From contig JBBSJS010000021.1 in the NCBI GenBank assembly GCA_038257015.1, positions 1 through 15,092 on the forward strand: 15,092 nt of DNA. Direction: 5' to 3'. Every line of letters begins with the position of its first letter. Position 1 is the first letter of the stretch. Shown piece after piece: positions 1 to 6,949 of the stretch. The stretch comes from UBA920 sp038257015 (lineage in GTDB: Bacteria > Patescibacteriota > Doudnabacteria > UBA920). The notes under the pieces were generated by a model, which did no database searches, was not told where the DNA came from, and saw only the letters and a program-made list of their open reading frames with translations. Position numbers and translations under genes: made by a program.

Positions 1-5
1 AAAAA

Positions 6-23
6 GCCGGAATTGATTCCGGC
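6..23. terminator. Hairpin terminator at left edge, probably of an upstream gene
   Basis: GCCGGAA (6-12) and TTCCGGC (17-23) form a perfect 7-bp stem around the loop TTGA. Five A residues precede it, so read on the minus strand it is hairpin plus T5. On the plus strand only a weak CTTTTC follows about 7 bases later. It most likely ends a gene lying left of the window, perhaps acting in both directions. No minus-strand gene is seen to its right. Confidence 0.6.
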
Positions 24-94
24 AGGAAACTTTTCACAAGTAGAATAGAATAAGCCCTTTTTGTCAAATATCCTCACACTAAAAGCTGATTTTT

Positions 95-103
95 TGTTAT
101 ACT
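95..103 (+). promoter_or_regulatory. Extended -10 promoter of the AI-2E/ligase/DUF2207 operon
   Basis: TGT followed by TATACT (98-103) is an extended -10 element. No good -35 hexamer lies 16-18 bases upstream, as is common for extended -10 promoters. Transcription would start near 110, giving a leader of about 24 bases. No Shine-Dalgarno sequence precedes the ATG at 134. Confidence 0.5.
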
Positions 104-133
104 TAGACTAGATTAACTATCCATCAATTTCGT

Positions 134-1162
134 ATGCAACGATTAAAAAACACGCAAAAAATTAGCTTTCTAGTTGTCCTGTTTCTGGTTTTAATATTGG
201 TATTCTTGATCTTGAAACCGTTTATTAACATTATGGCTTTGGCTTTGATCATTGCTATTTTGTTTAATCCTGTATTCCGATTTTTTGACAGAAGGACTGG
301 TAACCGCAGTATTGCAGCCGGGCTTACTATCGCTTTAGTGTTTTTAATTATCGCTCTACCAGTATGGTTGTTCGGTCAAATTTTAGTAACAGAACTATTG
401 TCACTATACGACCGTGTTAAGCAAGGGGGACTACTAATTGACCGTTCTCAAATAATTGACAATGTTCCAGTGCAACTCCAAGGACTGATTGAAGGAATAA
501 GTGAAGATGTTGGTTCTTTCTTGAGAAACTTCACAGCAAATGCTTTTGAAACCTTTTCAAACTTGCTCTCTAACTTGGCCAGCTTCTTTATTGCATTCTT
601 CTTGCTTTTCTTCCTGCTCTATTATGTACTACGGGATGGCCATACCATAAAAACGATGTTGATGGATATTTCACCCATTGAAACAAATCAAGAAAACAAA
701 TTATTTTCTAGAATTGTTGCGGCCGTAAATGGAGTTGTTAAAGGACAATTCTTAATTGCTTTGGTACAAGGTTGTGTTGCAACTTTGGGATTTATCATTT
801 TTGGAATTCCGGAACCAGTTTTGTGGGGGCTATTTACTGTACTAACTGCTTTAGTTCCAACAGTGGGAACCTCGCTATCTTTAATTCCTGCAATCATTTA
901 CTTGGCTATTACAGGTCAAGCACCTCAGGCAATTGGCTTAACTATTTGGGGAGTTGTCGCTGTAGGCCTAATTGATAATGTAATCGGTCCAAAGCTAATT
1001 GGCTCTACAACTAAATTGCATCCGATTTTAGTCCTACTTTCTGTTTTGGGAGGTATTCAATTCTTTGGCTTCTTAGGTTTTCTTATCGGGCCTATTCTCA
1101 TGGCTATCTTCGTGGCATTAATCGACTTGTATCGTACCGACTTTAAAGACTATATTCACTAA
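134..1162 (+). CDS. AI-2E family transporter (PerM/TqsA-like permease)
   Basis: Polytopic inner-membrane protein of the AI-2E/UPF0118 family, 342 residues, a normal length for the family. Hydrophobic segments near residues 12-45 and 60-85 are followed by a soluble stretch (about 88-145). Further membrane segments lie near 146-166, 204-225, 230-258, 265-282 and 298-330. The family signature is clear in the second half: DNVIGPKLIG (281-290) and GGIQFFGFLGFLIGP (306-320). Family members have been linked to autoinducer-2 export, Na+/H+ antiport or exopolysaccharide secretion, so the substrate cannot be named here. It is first in an operon, with one base between its stop and the next ATG. The polymerase/ligase next door suggests an envelope role. 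The start was chosen because it sits just after the promoter and directly before the first membrane segment. Confidence 0.88.
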   Translation: MQRLKNTQKISFLVVLFLVLILVFLILKPFINIMALALIIAILFNPVFRFFDRRTGNRSIAAGLTIALVFLIIALPVWLFGQILVTELLSLYDRVKQGGLLIDRSQIIDNVPVQLQGLIEGISEDVGSFLRNFTANAFETFSNLLSNLASFFIAFFLLFFLLYYVLRDGHTIKTMLMDISPIETNQENKLFSRIVAAVNGVVKGQFLIALVQGCVATLGFIIFGIPEPVLWGLFTVLTALVPTVGTSLSLIPAIIYLAITGQAPQAIGLTIWGVVAVGLIDNVIGPKLIGSTTKLHPILVLLSVLGGIQFFGFLGFLIGPILMAIFVALIDLYRTDFKDYIH

Positions 1163-1163
1163 A

Positions 1164-2399
1164 ATGAATTACTTGCTCTTTGCAGCAATATTATTATCGC
1201 CGTTGTATGTTTGGCGTTTTAGCATTGGTGGGTTGCCCACTAATTTTTTAATGCTATTTCTGGCTGGTTTACAGTTATTCTGGTTATTGAAAATTCTTGC
1301 TTCAAAGGAATGGAATGAAGTTTATCAGAATCTTGTTAAGATTGACCGTTATATTATAGTTGGCTTCGTGGGCTTTTTTGCTAGTAGTGTAATAGCTCTA
1401 TTTATCGGTGGTCTAACTCAGCCTAATTTGGGGCAATGGTTGGTTTTGTTTTTTCAACCCATGCTTTTTGCTATCATGCTTTACCACGAACTAATTGCTG
1501 ATGCGGAGGTTGAAAATAACTCAACACAAAAACTAATTAACTATTTGTATATTTTTGTCGGAGTCGCAGGGTTATTGGCAGTTGTGCAGTATCTAACACT
1601 TTGGACTGTACCTGAAGGCTGGTGGGGGAACGCTGAAGAACCAAGGCGTGCCATTAGCTTCTTTGCTCATCCGAACGCCTTCGCTCTATATATAACTCCA
1701 CTGTTAGCATTTCTTTTGCCAAGCTTAGTTGCCAAGCTAGAATACTTTAAACAACATTGGGTATGGTTTGTGCTATGGATACTTGGCGCGGTGGGATTGT
1801 TCCTGTCGTTATCGCGCGGGGCGTGGATCGGATTAATGGCGTCGTTAGTTTTGTTCGGAATTATCACAGCCAGCCGAAAATTTTTATTTAGTTCGATTAT
1901 GGCCTTAGTCTTAGTTAGCTTGGTTGTGCTTAGTGTTCCAAATTTGCGTTACCGCGTTTTACTTCCATTTATGGGAGAGAAGTCTACTGTAGCCAGGTTT
2001 AGTCTTTGGGAAACCGGATGGAAAACAGTTAAAGATAGTCCAGTCTTGGGACAGGGTATAAATGGCTTCAGCAATAATTGGGAAAAGTTTAATACCGACC
2101 CAAACCTCCAACCTTATCATTTCCCTCATAATATTTTTCTTAATTTTTGGGCGGATTTAGGACTGCTGGGACTGGCTTCATTTTTACTAATTTCCTTAAG
2201 AGTGATTTGGTTGGCTTGGTGGAGACGACGACAAGTAATTAGCGTTGGGGTAATCCTGTTTCTAGTTGCTATGGCGCTTCATGGATTAATCGACATCCCT
2301 TATTTTAAAAATGACCTAGCTTTACTATTCTGGGTGATAATTACTTTGTTTGTATCAAAATTAACTTTAACAGATGCAAAAAACCCTAAAATTATTTAG
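1164..2399 (+). CDS. O-antigen ligase / Wzy-like polymerase family membrane protein
   Basis: A 411-residue multi-pass membrane protein of the Wzy_C (O-antigen ligase/polymerase) superfamily, which joins lipid-linked glycans to an acceptor or polymerises them outside the membrane. Visible signatures are SLSRGAWIG (215-223), the periplasmic-type loop with ARFSLWETGWK (277-287) and GQGINGF (296-302), and PHN with His322 leading into the FLNFWADLGLLGL segment. The last conserved block is HGLIDIPYFKNDLALLFW (373-390). A basic, loop-like stretch with SRG and a late His is typical of WaaL/Wzy proteins. Ligase and polymerase cannot be told apart by sequence alone. The gene starts one base after the previous stop and overlaps the next gene by 26 bases, so translation is probably coupled. 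Many Patescibacteria keep one such gene despite reduced sugar biosynthesis. Confidence 0.82.
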   Translation: MNYLLFAAILLSPLYVWRFSIGGLPTNFLMLFLAGLQLFWLLKILASKEWNEVYQNLVKIDRYIIVGFVGFFASSVIALFIGGLTQPNLGQWLVLFFQPMLFAIMLYHELIADAEVENNSTQKLINYLYIFVGVAGLLAVVQYLTLWTVPEGWWGNAEEPRRAISFFAHPNAFALYITPLLAFLLPSLVAKLEYFKQHWVWFVLWILGAVGLFLSLSRGAWIGLMASLVLFGIITASRKFLFSSIMALVLVSLVVLSVPNLRYRVLLPFMGEKSTVARFSLWETGWKTVKDSPVLGQGINGFSNNWEKFNTDPNLQPYHFPHNIFLNFWADLGLLGLASFLLISLRVIWLAWWRRRQVISVGVILFLVAMALHGLIDIPYFKNDLALLFWVIITLFVSKLTLTDAKNPKII

Positions 2400-4095
2400 T
2401 GCGCTATCAGTCTTGCTTTTGGCGTTAACTTTTAGTATTCCAACTGGGCAGGCACAAACTGGCTTGGAAAAAATCAATAACTATAAAGTTAAGCTTGAAG
2501 TAAACCAAGACAGCAGTGTCATGGTAACTGAAGAAATTCTGTATGACTTTGGGCAACTTGAACGCAGGGGTATTTTCCGTAATATTCCATACAAATATCA
2601 AAACTCGTTAGGTAAGTTTAAATTAAGACTCAGTGATTTTGCTGTAAGTGATAATAATAACCAACCAATTCCGTATGACAAATCATATAGCGGTGACGAT
2701 GTTGTCTTAAAGATCGGAGACCCAGACATCACAATCACTGGAGAGAATTTTTATCGTATAACTTATAAAGTGGAACGCGCAGTAAATTACTTTAGTGATC
2801 ACGAAGAGTTATACTGGGACGCAATTGGTAGTGGTTGGACTGTTCCAATACTAAGTTCTTCAGCTGAAGTACTAATGCCTGCCGAAATTAAAGATTCCGT
2901 TTGTTACACAGGTCCTGCAAATAGTACTGCTTCAGATTGTACTATTATAAAGCAAGGTAACTCTGTCCTAATCTCTGTTAATACCGAATTACCCATTAAT
3001 AATGGATTAACTGTTGTGGTGAGTGTGCCCGCGGGAAGCATGGCGGTAATCACACTTACTGATAAACTGAAATATTTCATAGCTGACAATTGGCCATTGG
3101 CACTGCCGGTGGTAGTTTTTGTGATTATGTTTTACTTCTGGTGGCGCTTTGGTCGCGACGCAAAAGATAGTGGAATCATTACAGCTCAGTACGAGCCGTC
3201 AGAAAACCTCAGCCCTCTTTACACTGGGACTTTAGTAGATGGTAAATTGGATAACCGAGATTTGTCCGCTGAGATTTTATACTTGGCAACCCTTGGCTAT
3301 TTAACTATAGAAAAACTAGAAACAACTAAGTTATTAATTTTCAAAGGTACCGATTATAAATTAATCAAAGTTAAAGAGGCCGATGAAAAATTAAACAAAC
3401 AAACTCAAGCTTTGATGCAGGCTTTGTTTGAAAGTAAATCTGAAGTAAAACTTTCGGAATTTAAAGATGATACCACTTTTGCGACAAAACTTGCCCAATT
3501 AAAGAGCAATGTTTACAAGGAACTCACTTCAGAAGGCTATTACAGAAAAAACCCACAGACCATTTCTGCAGCCGTCGTCGTTGCTGGGCTAATGTTTGGT
3601 TTCCTCGTCGGAATATTAACTGCCAACAGTTTTGGCGGAGCCGGATTAATCTCAGGTGTGTTCAGTGGGATAATTATTGTGGTGTTTGGGGTTTTGATGC
3701 CAGCTCGAACAGACAAAGGTGTAAAAGTCCGCAATCATATTTTGGGTTTAAAAAGATATTTAACAGTTGCGGAGAAAGAGCGTTTAGATTTTCATAATGC
3801 CCCTGATAAAAACCCAGAAACTTTTGAAAAATTATTACCATTCGCTATGGCCTTGGGAGTGGAAACACAATGGGCAAAACAGTTCCAAGAAATCTATCGC
3901 TCGCAACCGAATTGGTATAGAGATAATTCTGGCGGAGCATTTAACGCCATATTGCTATCAAGTGCGATTGGCGATTTCTCAAACTCCGTGCAATCAGCTG
4001 TTGTCTCAGTAAGCAAATCTTCCAGCGGGGGAAGTGGCTTTTCTGGAGGAGGTTCTGGCGGCGGGGGAGGGGGAGGCGGTGGTGGAAGCTGGTAG
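2374..4095 (+). CDS. DUF2207 domain membrane protein with C-terminal poly-Gly tail
   Basis: A 573-residue protein of the DUF2207 family, function unknown. It has a signal peptide (about 1-27, ending TGQAQ) and an extracytoplasmic DUF2207 domain (about 30-235), which opens with a beta-rich segment carrying the VEVNQDGS-like KVKLEVNQDSSVMVTEEI pattern. One membrane segment (241-258) ends in WWRFGRD. A cytoplasmic, partly helical domain (about 262-392) holds YLATLGYLTIE (303-313). Two close membrane segments (396-415 and 423-443) follow, then a soluble tail ending in a Ser/Gly run and GSW. This tail is typical of the family. The start codon lies inside the end of the preceding gene (26-base overlap), and the signal peptide begins directly after it, which supports that start. 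No terminator follows immediately; the first is the one inside the downstream riboswitch leader. Confidence 0.85.
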   Translation: MQKTLKLFSALSVLLLALTFSIPTGQAQTGLEKINNYKVKLEVNQDSSVMVTEEILYDFGQLERRGIFRNIPYKYQNSLGKFKLRLSDFAVSDNNNQPIPYDKSYSGDDVVLKIGDPDITITGENFYRITYKVERAVNYFSDHEELYWDAIGSGWTVPILSSSAEVLMPAEIKDSVCYTGPANSTASDCTIIKQGNSVLISVNTELPINNGLTVVVSVPAGSMAVITLTDKLKYFIADNWPLALPVVVFVIMFYFWWRFGRDAKDSGIITAQYEPSENLSPLYTGTLVDGKLDNRDLSAEILYLATLGYLTIEKLETTKLLIFKGTDYKLIKVKEADEKLNKQTQALMQALFESKSEVKLSEFKDDTTFATKLAQLKSNVYKELTSEGYYRKNPQTISAAVVVAGLMFGFLVGILTANSFGGAGLISGVFSGIIIVVFGVLMPARTDKGVKVRNHILGLKRYLTVAEKERLDFHNAPDKNPETFEKLLPFAMALGVETQWAKQFQEIYRSQPNWYRDNSGGAFNAILLSSAIGDFSNSVQSAVVSVSKSSSGGSGFSGGGSGGGGGGGGGGSW

Positions 4096-4102
4096 GCTTC
4101 TA

Positions 4103-4131
4103 TTGACAATGGGCCTATGTACTGGTAGACT
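4103..4131 (+). promoter_or_regulatory. Strong promoter of the riboswitch leader/CAP gene
   Basis: TTGACA (4103-4108), a 17-base spacer and TAGACT (4126-4131), preceded by TGG to give an extended -10. It begins 8 bases after the DUF2207 stop. Transcription should start near 4138, about 20 bases before the first aptamer. The CAP gene would then have its own long regulated leader rather than relying on read-through. Confidence 0.8.
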
Positions 4132-4156
4132 GAAACGGCAATAACAAATCAATACA

Positions 4157-4232
4157 TCAGTGAAGGCTTTGACCTATAACTCTCATTTGGACGCCTTGAG
4201 TTATAGCGAGCTAATGGCGTAACCGGTCACTA
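4157..4232 (+). promoter_or_regulatory. c-di-GMP-II (GEMM-II) type riboswitch aptamer, copy 1
   Basis: P1 pairs AGTGA (4159-4163) with TCACT (4227-4231). A long hairpin pairs TATAACTC (4175-4182) with GAGTTATA (4198-4205). Its 15-base loop carries ATTTGG followed by ACGCC (4191-4195), which pairs with GGCGT (4216-4220) to form a pseudoknot, directly followed by AACCG. The order of stem, TTTGG-loop, pseudoknot, AACCG and closing stem is that of the class II cyclic-di-GMP aptamer known from clostridia, recalled from memory as TTGGGCAC, AGTAGTGC, AACCGACC. A similar copy lies 175 bases downstream, with covarying pseudoknot pairs. The ligand is inferred from the fold and conserved bases. A variant specificity is possible. 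Confidence 0.82.
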
Positions 4233-4279
4233 CACTTTTTAATTCAATGCACTAGTATTGGATAAAAGTCTATTTTGAT

Positions 4280-4315
4280 CGACCTTCACTTATTTACAAT
4301 AAAAGGTCGTTTTTT
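4280..4315 (+). terminator. Intrinsic terminator between the two aptamers (expression platform)
   Basis: CGACCTT (4280-4286) pairs with AAGGTCG (4303-4309), followed by six T residues (4310-4315). The loop can add an inner stem TTATT/AATAA. The left arm is also part of CCTTCACT (4283-4290), an exact complement of AGTGAAGG (4159-4166) in the 5' strand of aptamer 1. Terminator and antiterminator pairing therefore exclude each other. The terminator would also stop read-through from the DUF2207 operon. Confidence 0.82.
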
Positions 4316-4332
4316 GTTATTCAACTTAAAAA

Positions 4333-4409
4333 TTAGTGATGGCAATGAAGCTTGGTTCGTATTTGGGCGCTAGAACCACGCTGAGCCAGTAGCGCAACCG
4401 ATCACTATG
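4333..4409 (+). promoter_or_regulatory. c-di-GMP-II (GEMM-II) type riboswitch aptamer, copy 2, overlapping the start codon
   Basis: P1 pairs TAGTGAT (4334-4340) with ATCACTA (4401-4407). A hairpin pairs TGGTTC (4353-4358) with GAACCA (4373-4378). In its loop, ATTTGG leads into GCGCTA (4367-4372), which pairs with TAGCGC (4390-4395) in a pseudoknot, followed by AACCG. The segment GAGCCAGTAGCGCAACCGA is very close to the clostridial class II c-di-GMP aptamer. The 3' part matches copy 1 at 20 of 25 bases, and all differences are transitions. The last P1 base (4407) is the A of the CAP start codon, so ligand binding would hide the translation start. Confidence 0.87.
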
Positions 4410-4922
4410 ACATATACACACAACCTGCAAGCACGCTTGTTAAAGCCCTTGGCTATAGTTTTACTATGTGCCTTAGCTTTGCATGTGATGCTCGCAACTC
4501 CAAACCAAGCGGATGCCTTGAGTGTTATCACGGCTGAACAACTTCTGCAAGATGTTAATCAGTATCGTGTAAATCACGGTCTTTCAGCTTTAGTTTTGGA
4601 TGACAAACTTAACCAAGCCGCTATGGCTAAAGCAAACGACATGTCGCAAAATTCTTACTTTGCGCATACTAGTCCGTCTGGCATAGCACCGTGGTATTGG
4701 GTCGATAATTCAGGTTATAGGTTTAAAATAGCTGGAGAGAATTTAGCAATGAATTTTAGTAACTCTCATTCTATTGTAGATGCTTGGATGAATTCTGAAA
4801 CTCATCGAAGCAACTTACTTAACCCTGAATTCAAAAATGTTGGTTTTGCTGTGCATTCAATCTACTTGAATGGCAAGCAACAAACCTTGATAGTACAGTT
4901 CTTAGGAACTTCTTTGTACTAG
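4407..4922 (+). CDS. Secreted CAP-domain (SCP/PR1-like) protein
   Basis: A 171-residue extracytoplasmic protein. A short basic start and hydrophobic segment (about 12-31) form a signal peptide or anchor, with likely cleavage near QADA (34-37). The rest is one CAP domain of the bacterial YkwD type. QLLQDVNQYRVNHGLSALV (45-63) is the first helix. The cavity residues are His87 (YFAHTSP), Glu111 (GENLA), Glu131 and His133 (in SETHRSNLL). Bacterial CAP proteins are surface or spore/sporulation-associated; a general enzymatic role is unproven. The start at 4407 places the signal peptide correctly and overlaps the aptamer closing stem. There is no Shine-Dalgarno site because aptamer bases occupy that position. 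A tandem riboswitch leader controls the gene, and it appears monocistronic with its own terminator. Confidence 0.9.
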   Translation: MTYTHNLQARLLKPLAIVLLCALALHVMLATPNQADALSVITAEQLLQDVNQYRVNHGLSALVLDDKLNQAAMAKANDMSQNSYFAHTSPSGIAPWYWVDNSGYRFKIAGENLAMNFSNSHSIVDAWMNSETHRSNLLNPEFKNVGFAVHSIYLNGKQQTLIVQFLGTSLY

Positions 4923-4949
4923 GTGGGTAAAACTGAAGTCGACAAAAAG

Positions 4950-4978
4950 CTAACTGCTCTCTGCGGTTAGTTTTTTTT
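4950..4978 (+). terminator. Terminator of the CAP gene
   Basis: CTAACTGC (4950-4957) pairs with GCGGTTAG (4963-4970), with one T-G wobble, around the loop TCTCT. Eight T residues follow. It lies 27 bases after the CAP stop and cleanly separates this gene from yibE/F-like transcription. Confidence 0.9.
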
Positions 4979-4990
4979 GTATTCCTTGCA

Positions 4991-4999
4991 TGCTATTAT
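4991..4999 (+). promoter_or_regulatory. Extended -10 promoter giving a leaderless yibE/F-like mRNA
   Basis: TGC plus TATTAT (4994-4999) would start transcription at about 5005-5007, which is the ATG at 5006. An overlapping TATAAT (4999-5004) would start inside the gene and is less likely for this start. There is no room for a Shine-Dalgarno site, since the T-tract of the preceding terminator ends at 4978. Confidence 0.5.
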
Positions 5000-5005
5000 A
5001 TAATC

Positions 5006-6217
5006 ATGAACATATCGTTGAAGTCTATTTTGCTAATATTAGTTGGAGTTTGTATCCTGGGGTTTGTATACTTGGGCTTTTTTGCAAGTTCTACAAACCA
5101 GAAATTTAACCCACAACTTGCGGCAAATGATATCACTCCGTTTAGTAATTATGACCGTGGATTAATTACCGCTGTATTGGAGCAAAGTGAAGAAGAGTTC
5201 TCGAACAATCAAATCATCTATCAGCTTCTCGAAGTAGAAATTCGGTCGGGGGTAAACAAAGGCAGTAAGGTTAATATTGAATCTTCAGGTGTCTTGGAAT
5301 TAAATTCCAGCAATGTCTATAAAGCCGGTGACAGGGTAGTGTTGGGTAGCTTTGCTGATGGCTCAAATTCAACAGAAACTGAATCACTCATATCACCTCA
5401 AGATATTGAGTATGTTGTTGTTGATCGTTATCGATCTAACGGATTATATTTAATTATAGCGTTGTTCGTTGTCGCAGCTATTGTTATTGGTCGTAGACAG
5501 GGAGCAATGTCGTTATTGGGCTTAGTTTTGACTGGTCTGATAATGTTGTTTTTCATTGCGCCACAAATCCTTAACGGCAAAAATGCAATTCTAATTGCGT
5601 TGACTGGTGGCATGGCTATCGCACTTATTACCATGTTTATTTCCCACGGTTATAATGTTCGCACCAAACTTTCTGTAATTAGCACACTTATTACTTTATT
5701 TCTAACAGCCTTACTGTCTTTTAGTTTCGTGTATCTAGCAAATCTCTTTGGATTAGGCCAAAATGACGCTTTCATACTAGAGACAGGTTTTATTGATTTA
5801 GATATGAGAGGTATTTTACTAGCCAGTATTTTAATCTCGGTGCTTGGTGTGCTCGATGATGTCACTACCACACAAACAGCTTCTGTTGAAGAACTTCAGT
5901 TAGTTGACCCTGAGATGTCAAAAAAAGAATTATTTGCGCGAGGGATGTCCATAGGCAGAGAACATATTGCCTCGCTCGTAAACACTTTAATTTTGGTTTA
6001 TGCGGGTGCTAGCTTACCTTTGTTTTTGTTGTTAACCTCAGTGTCGGATCAACCTCTGTGGGTGCTAATCAACAGTGAGTACATGGCAGAAGAAATTGTC
6101 AGGGCCATTTCTGGAAGTTTGGGATTGATTTTAGCTGTACCGATTTCAACAGTAATCGCGGTTAGCTATTATAAAAAATCTCCTCCTGTTAAAAGAGAAG
6201 ATAATTTAGAAGTTTAG
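5006..6217 (+). CDS. YibE/F family membrane protein
   Basis: A 403-residue polytopic protein of the YibE/F family. An N-terminal membrane segment (about 8-27) is followed by an extracytoplasmic beta-rich domain (about 45-140), where KAGDRVVLG recalls a secreted or OB-like fold. About seven membrane segments follow (near 146-163, 168-186, 193-213, 222-246, 268-286, 322-345 and 366-387). The family core is plain: GVLDDVTTTQTASVEEL (281-297), SIGREHIASLVNTLILVYAG (315-334) and a C-terminal RAISGSLGLILAVPIST block. Its molecular function is unknown; transport has been suggested for the family. The ATG falls at the expected transcription start, implying a leaderless mRNA. Its stop overlaps the stop of the convergent SGNH gene by 4 bases, with no terminator between. 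Confidence 0.88.
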   Translation: MNISLKSILLILVGVCILGFVYLGFFASSTNQKFNPQLAANDITPFSNYDRGLITAVLEQSEEEFSNNQIIYQLLEVEIRSGVNKGSKVNIESSGVLELNSSNVYKAGDRVVLGSFADGSNSTETESLISPQDIEYVVVDRYRSNGLYLIIALFVVAAIVIGRRQGAMSLLGLVLTGLIMLFFIAPQILNGKNAILIALTGGMAIALITMFISHGYNVRTKLSVISTLITLFLTALLSFSFVYLANLFGLGQNDAFILETGFIDLDMRGILLASILISVLGVLDDVTTTQTASVEELQLVDPEMSKKELFARGMSIGREHIASLVNTLILVYAGASLPLFLLLTSVSDQPLWVLINSEYMAEEIVRAISGSLGLILAVPISTVIAVSYYKKSPPVKREDNLEV

Positions 6218-6933
6218 TATTCTTTTTCTATGTCTGAAAGGAATGCCTTAGTCCAATTGTTGTAACCTTCGTCGCTAGGATGAAATCTGTCCGCAGAAAA
6301 TGTAATGCTTTCATCCGAGTAGATATACCAACCATATTCATGTATATCTATGATTGTCACTCGCTCTGTTTCTAATTCGAGTAAACGAGGGTTCAGCCAT
6401 TTTAATTCGCGAGCAAGATACCATCGGTAAAGATATGGTAGGAGTTTAGCTTCGTCAACACGAGCGACGTTAGTTATATAAATTTTAGCATCTGTTTCTT
6501 TGGTAAGTTGCTCGATTATATAACGGTAATTGTTTAGCACTTCACCAGTATCTTTTAAGTGAGTGATATCATTGGCACCAATGGATATTGTTACCAAATC
6601 CGGTCGATAGTCAATAATAGTTTTAAGTTGATTGTTAATTATGTCGTGTGTCTGCGCCCCCGGGACGCCAATGTTTTTATATTCCACAGCAAATTTGTTG
6701 CCCAAATATTCGGCAATTCGATGAGTATAAGTTTTCTCTACTACACTCGCACCGATTCCTAAAGCTGTACTATCGCCAGCTGCTATGTACTTAAAACTTG
6801 GCCCTGAGCCAATTACTTTTTCCGGTTGCACAATTTTTGGTAAATTGGCTTGACTGGTCACAAACTTCAGTCGTCCGTATGATACGGCAGGGTAGGCAAC
6901 TAAAATTAAGACCAGGATTAAAATAAATTTCAT
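6214..6933 (-). CDS. SGNH/GDSL hydrolase, secreted or membrane-anchored
   Basis: A 239-residue esterase/lipase-fold enzyme. The N-terminal hydrophobic segment (about 2-18) is a signal anchor or signal peptide. The SGNH blocks are present: GDS with nucleophile Ser55, GVPGAQ with Gly92, GAND with Asn121, and DRFHPS with Asp215 and His218, forming the Ser-His-Asp triad. Substrates of the family include acyl groups on glycans and lipids, so deacetylation of a polysaccharide is plausible given the operon but unproven. A longer reading from 7062 exists, but it would overlap the kinase gene heavily and put 43 non-conserved residues before the hydrophobic signal. The ATG at 6933, 16 bases after the previous stop, is preferred. 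It is the last gene of the minus-strand operon. Confidence 0.87.
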   Translation of the reverse strand: MKFILILVLILVAYPAVSYGRLKFVTSQANLPKIVQPEKVIGSGPSFKYIAAGDSTALGIGASVVEKTYTHRIAEYLGNKFAVEYKNIGVPGAQTHDIINNQLKTIIDYRPDLVTISIGANDITHLKDTGEVLNNYRYIIEQLTKETDAKIYITNVARVDEAKLLPYLYRWYLARELKWLNPRLLELETERVTIIDIHEYGWYIYSDESITFSADRFHPSDEGYNNWTKAFLSDIEKEY

Positions 6934-6949
6934 AAGATAAGAATTAAAG

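Noticed and set aside
3894..4109. Minus-strand frame encoding a proline-rich peptide
   Set aside because: It is the antisense of the Gly-rich tail of the DUF2207 gene; GGN runs read backwards give Pro codons.
4293..4323. A second promoter (TTTACA and TATTCA-like boxes) serving aptamer 2 alone
   Set aside because: The boxes are weak, the spacing is 19 bases, and they lie inside the terminator hairpin and T-tract. It cannot be excluded but is much poorer than the promoter at 4103-4131.
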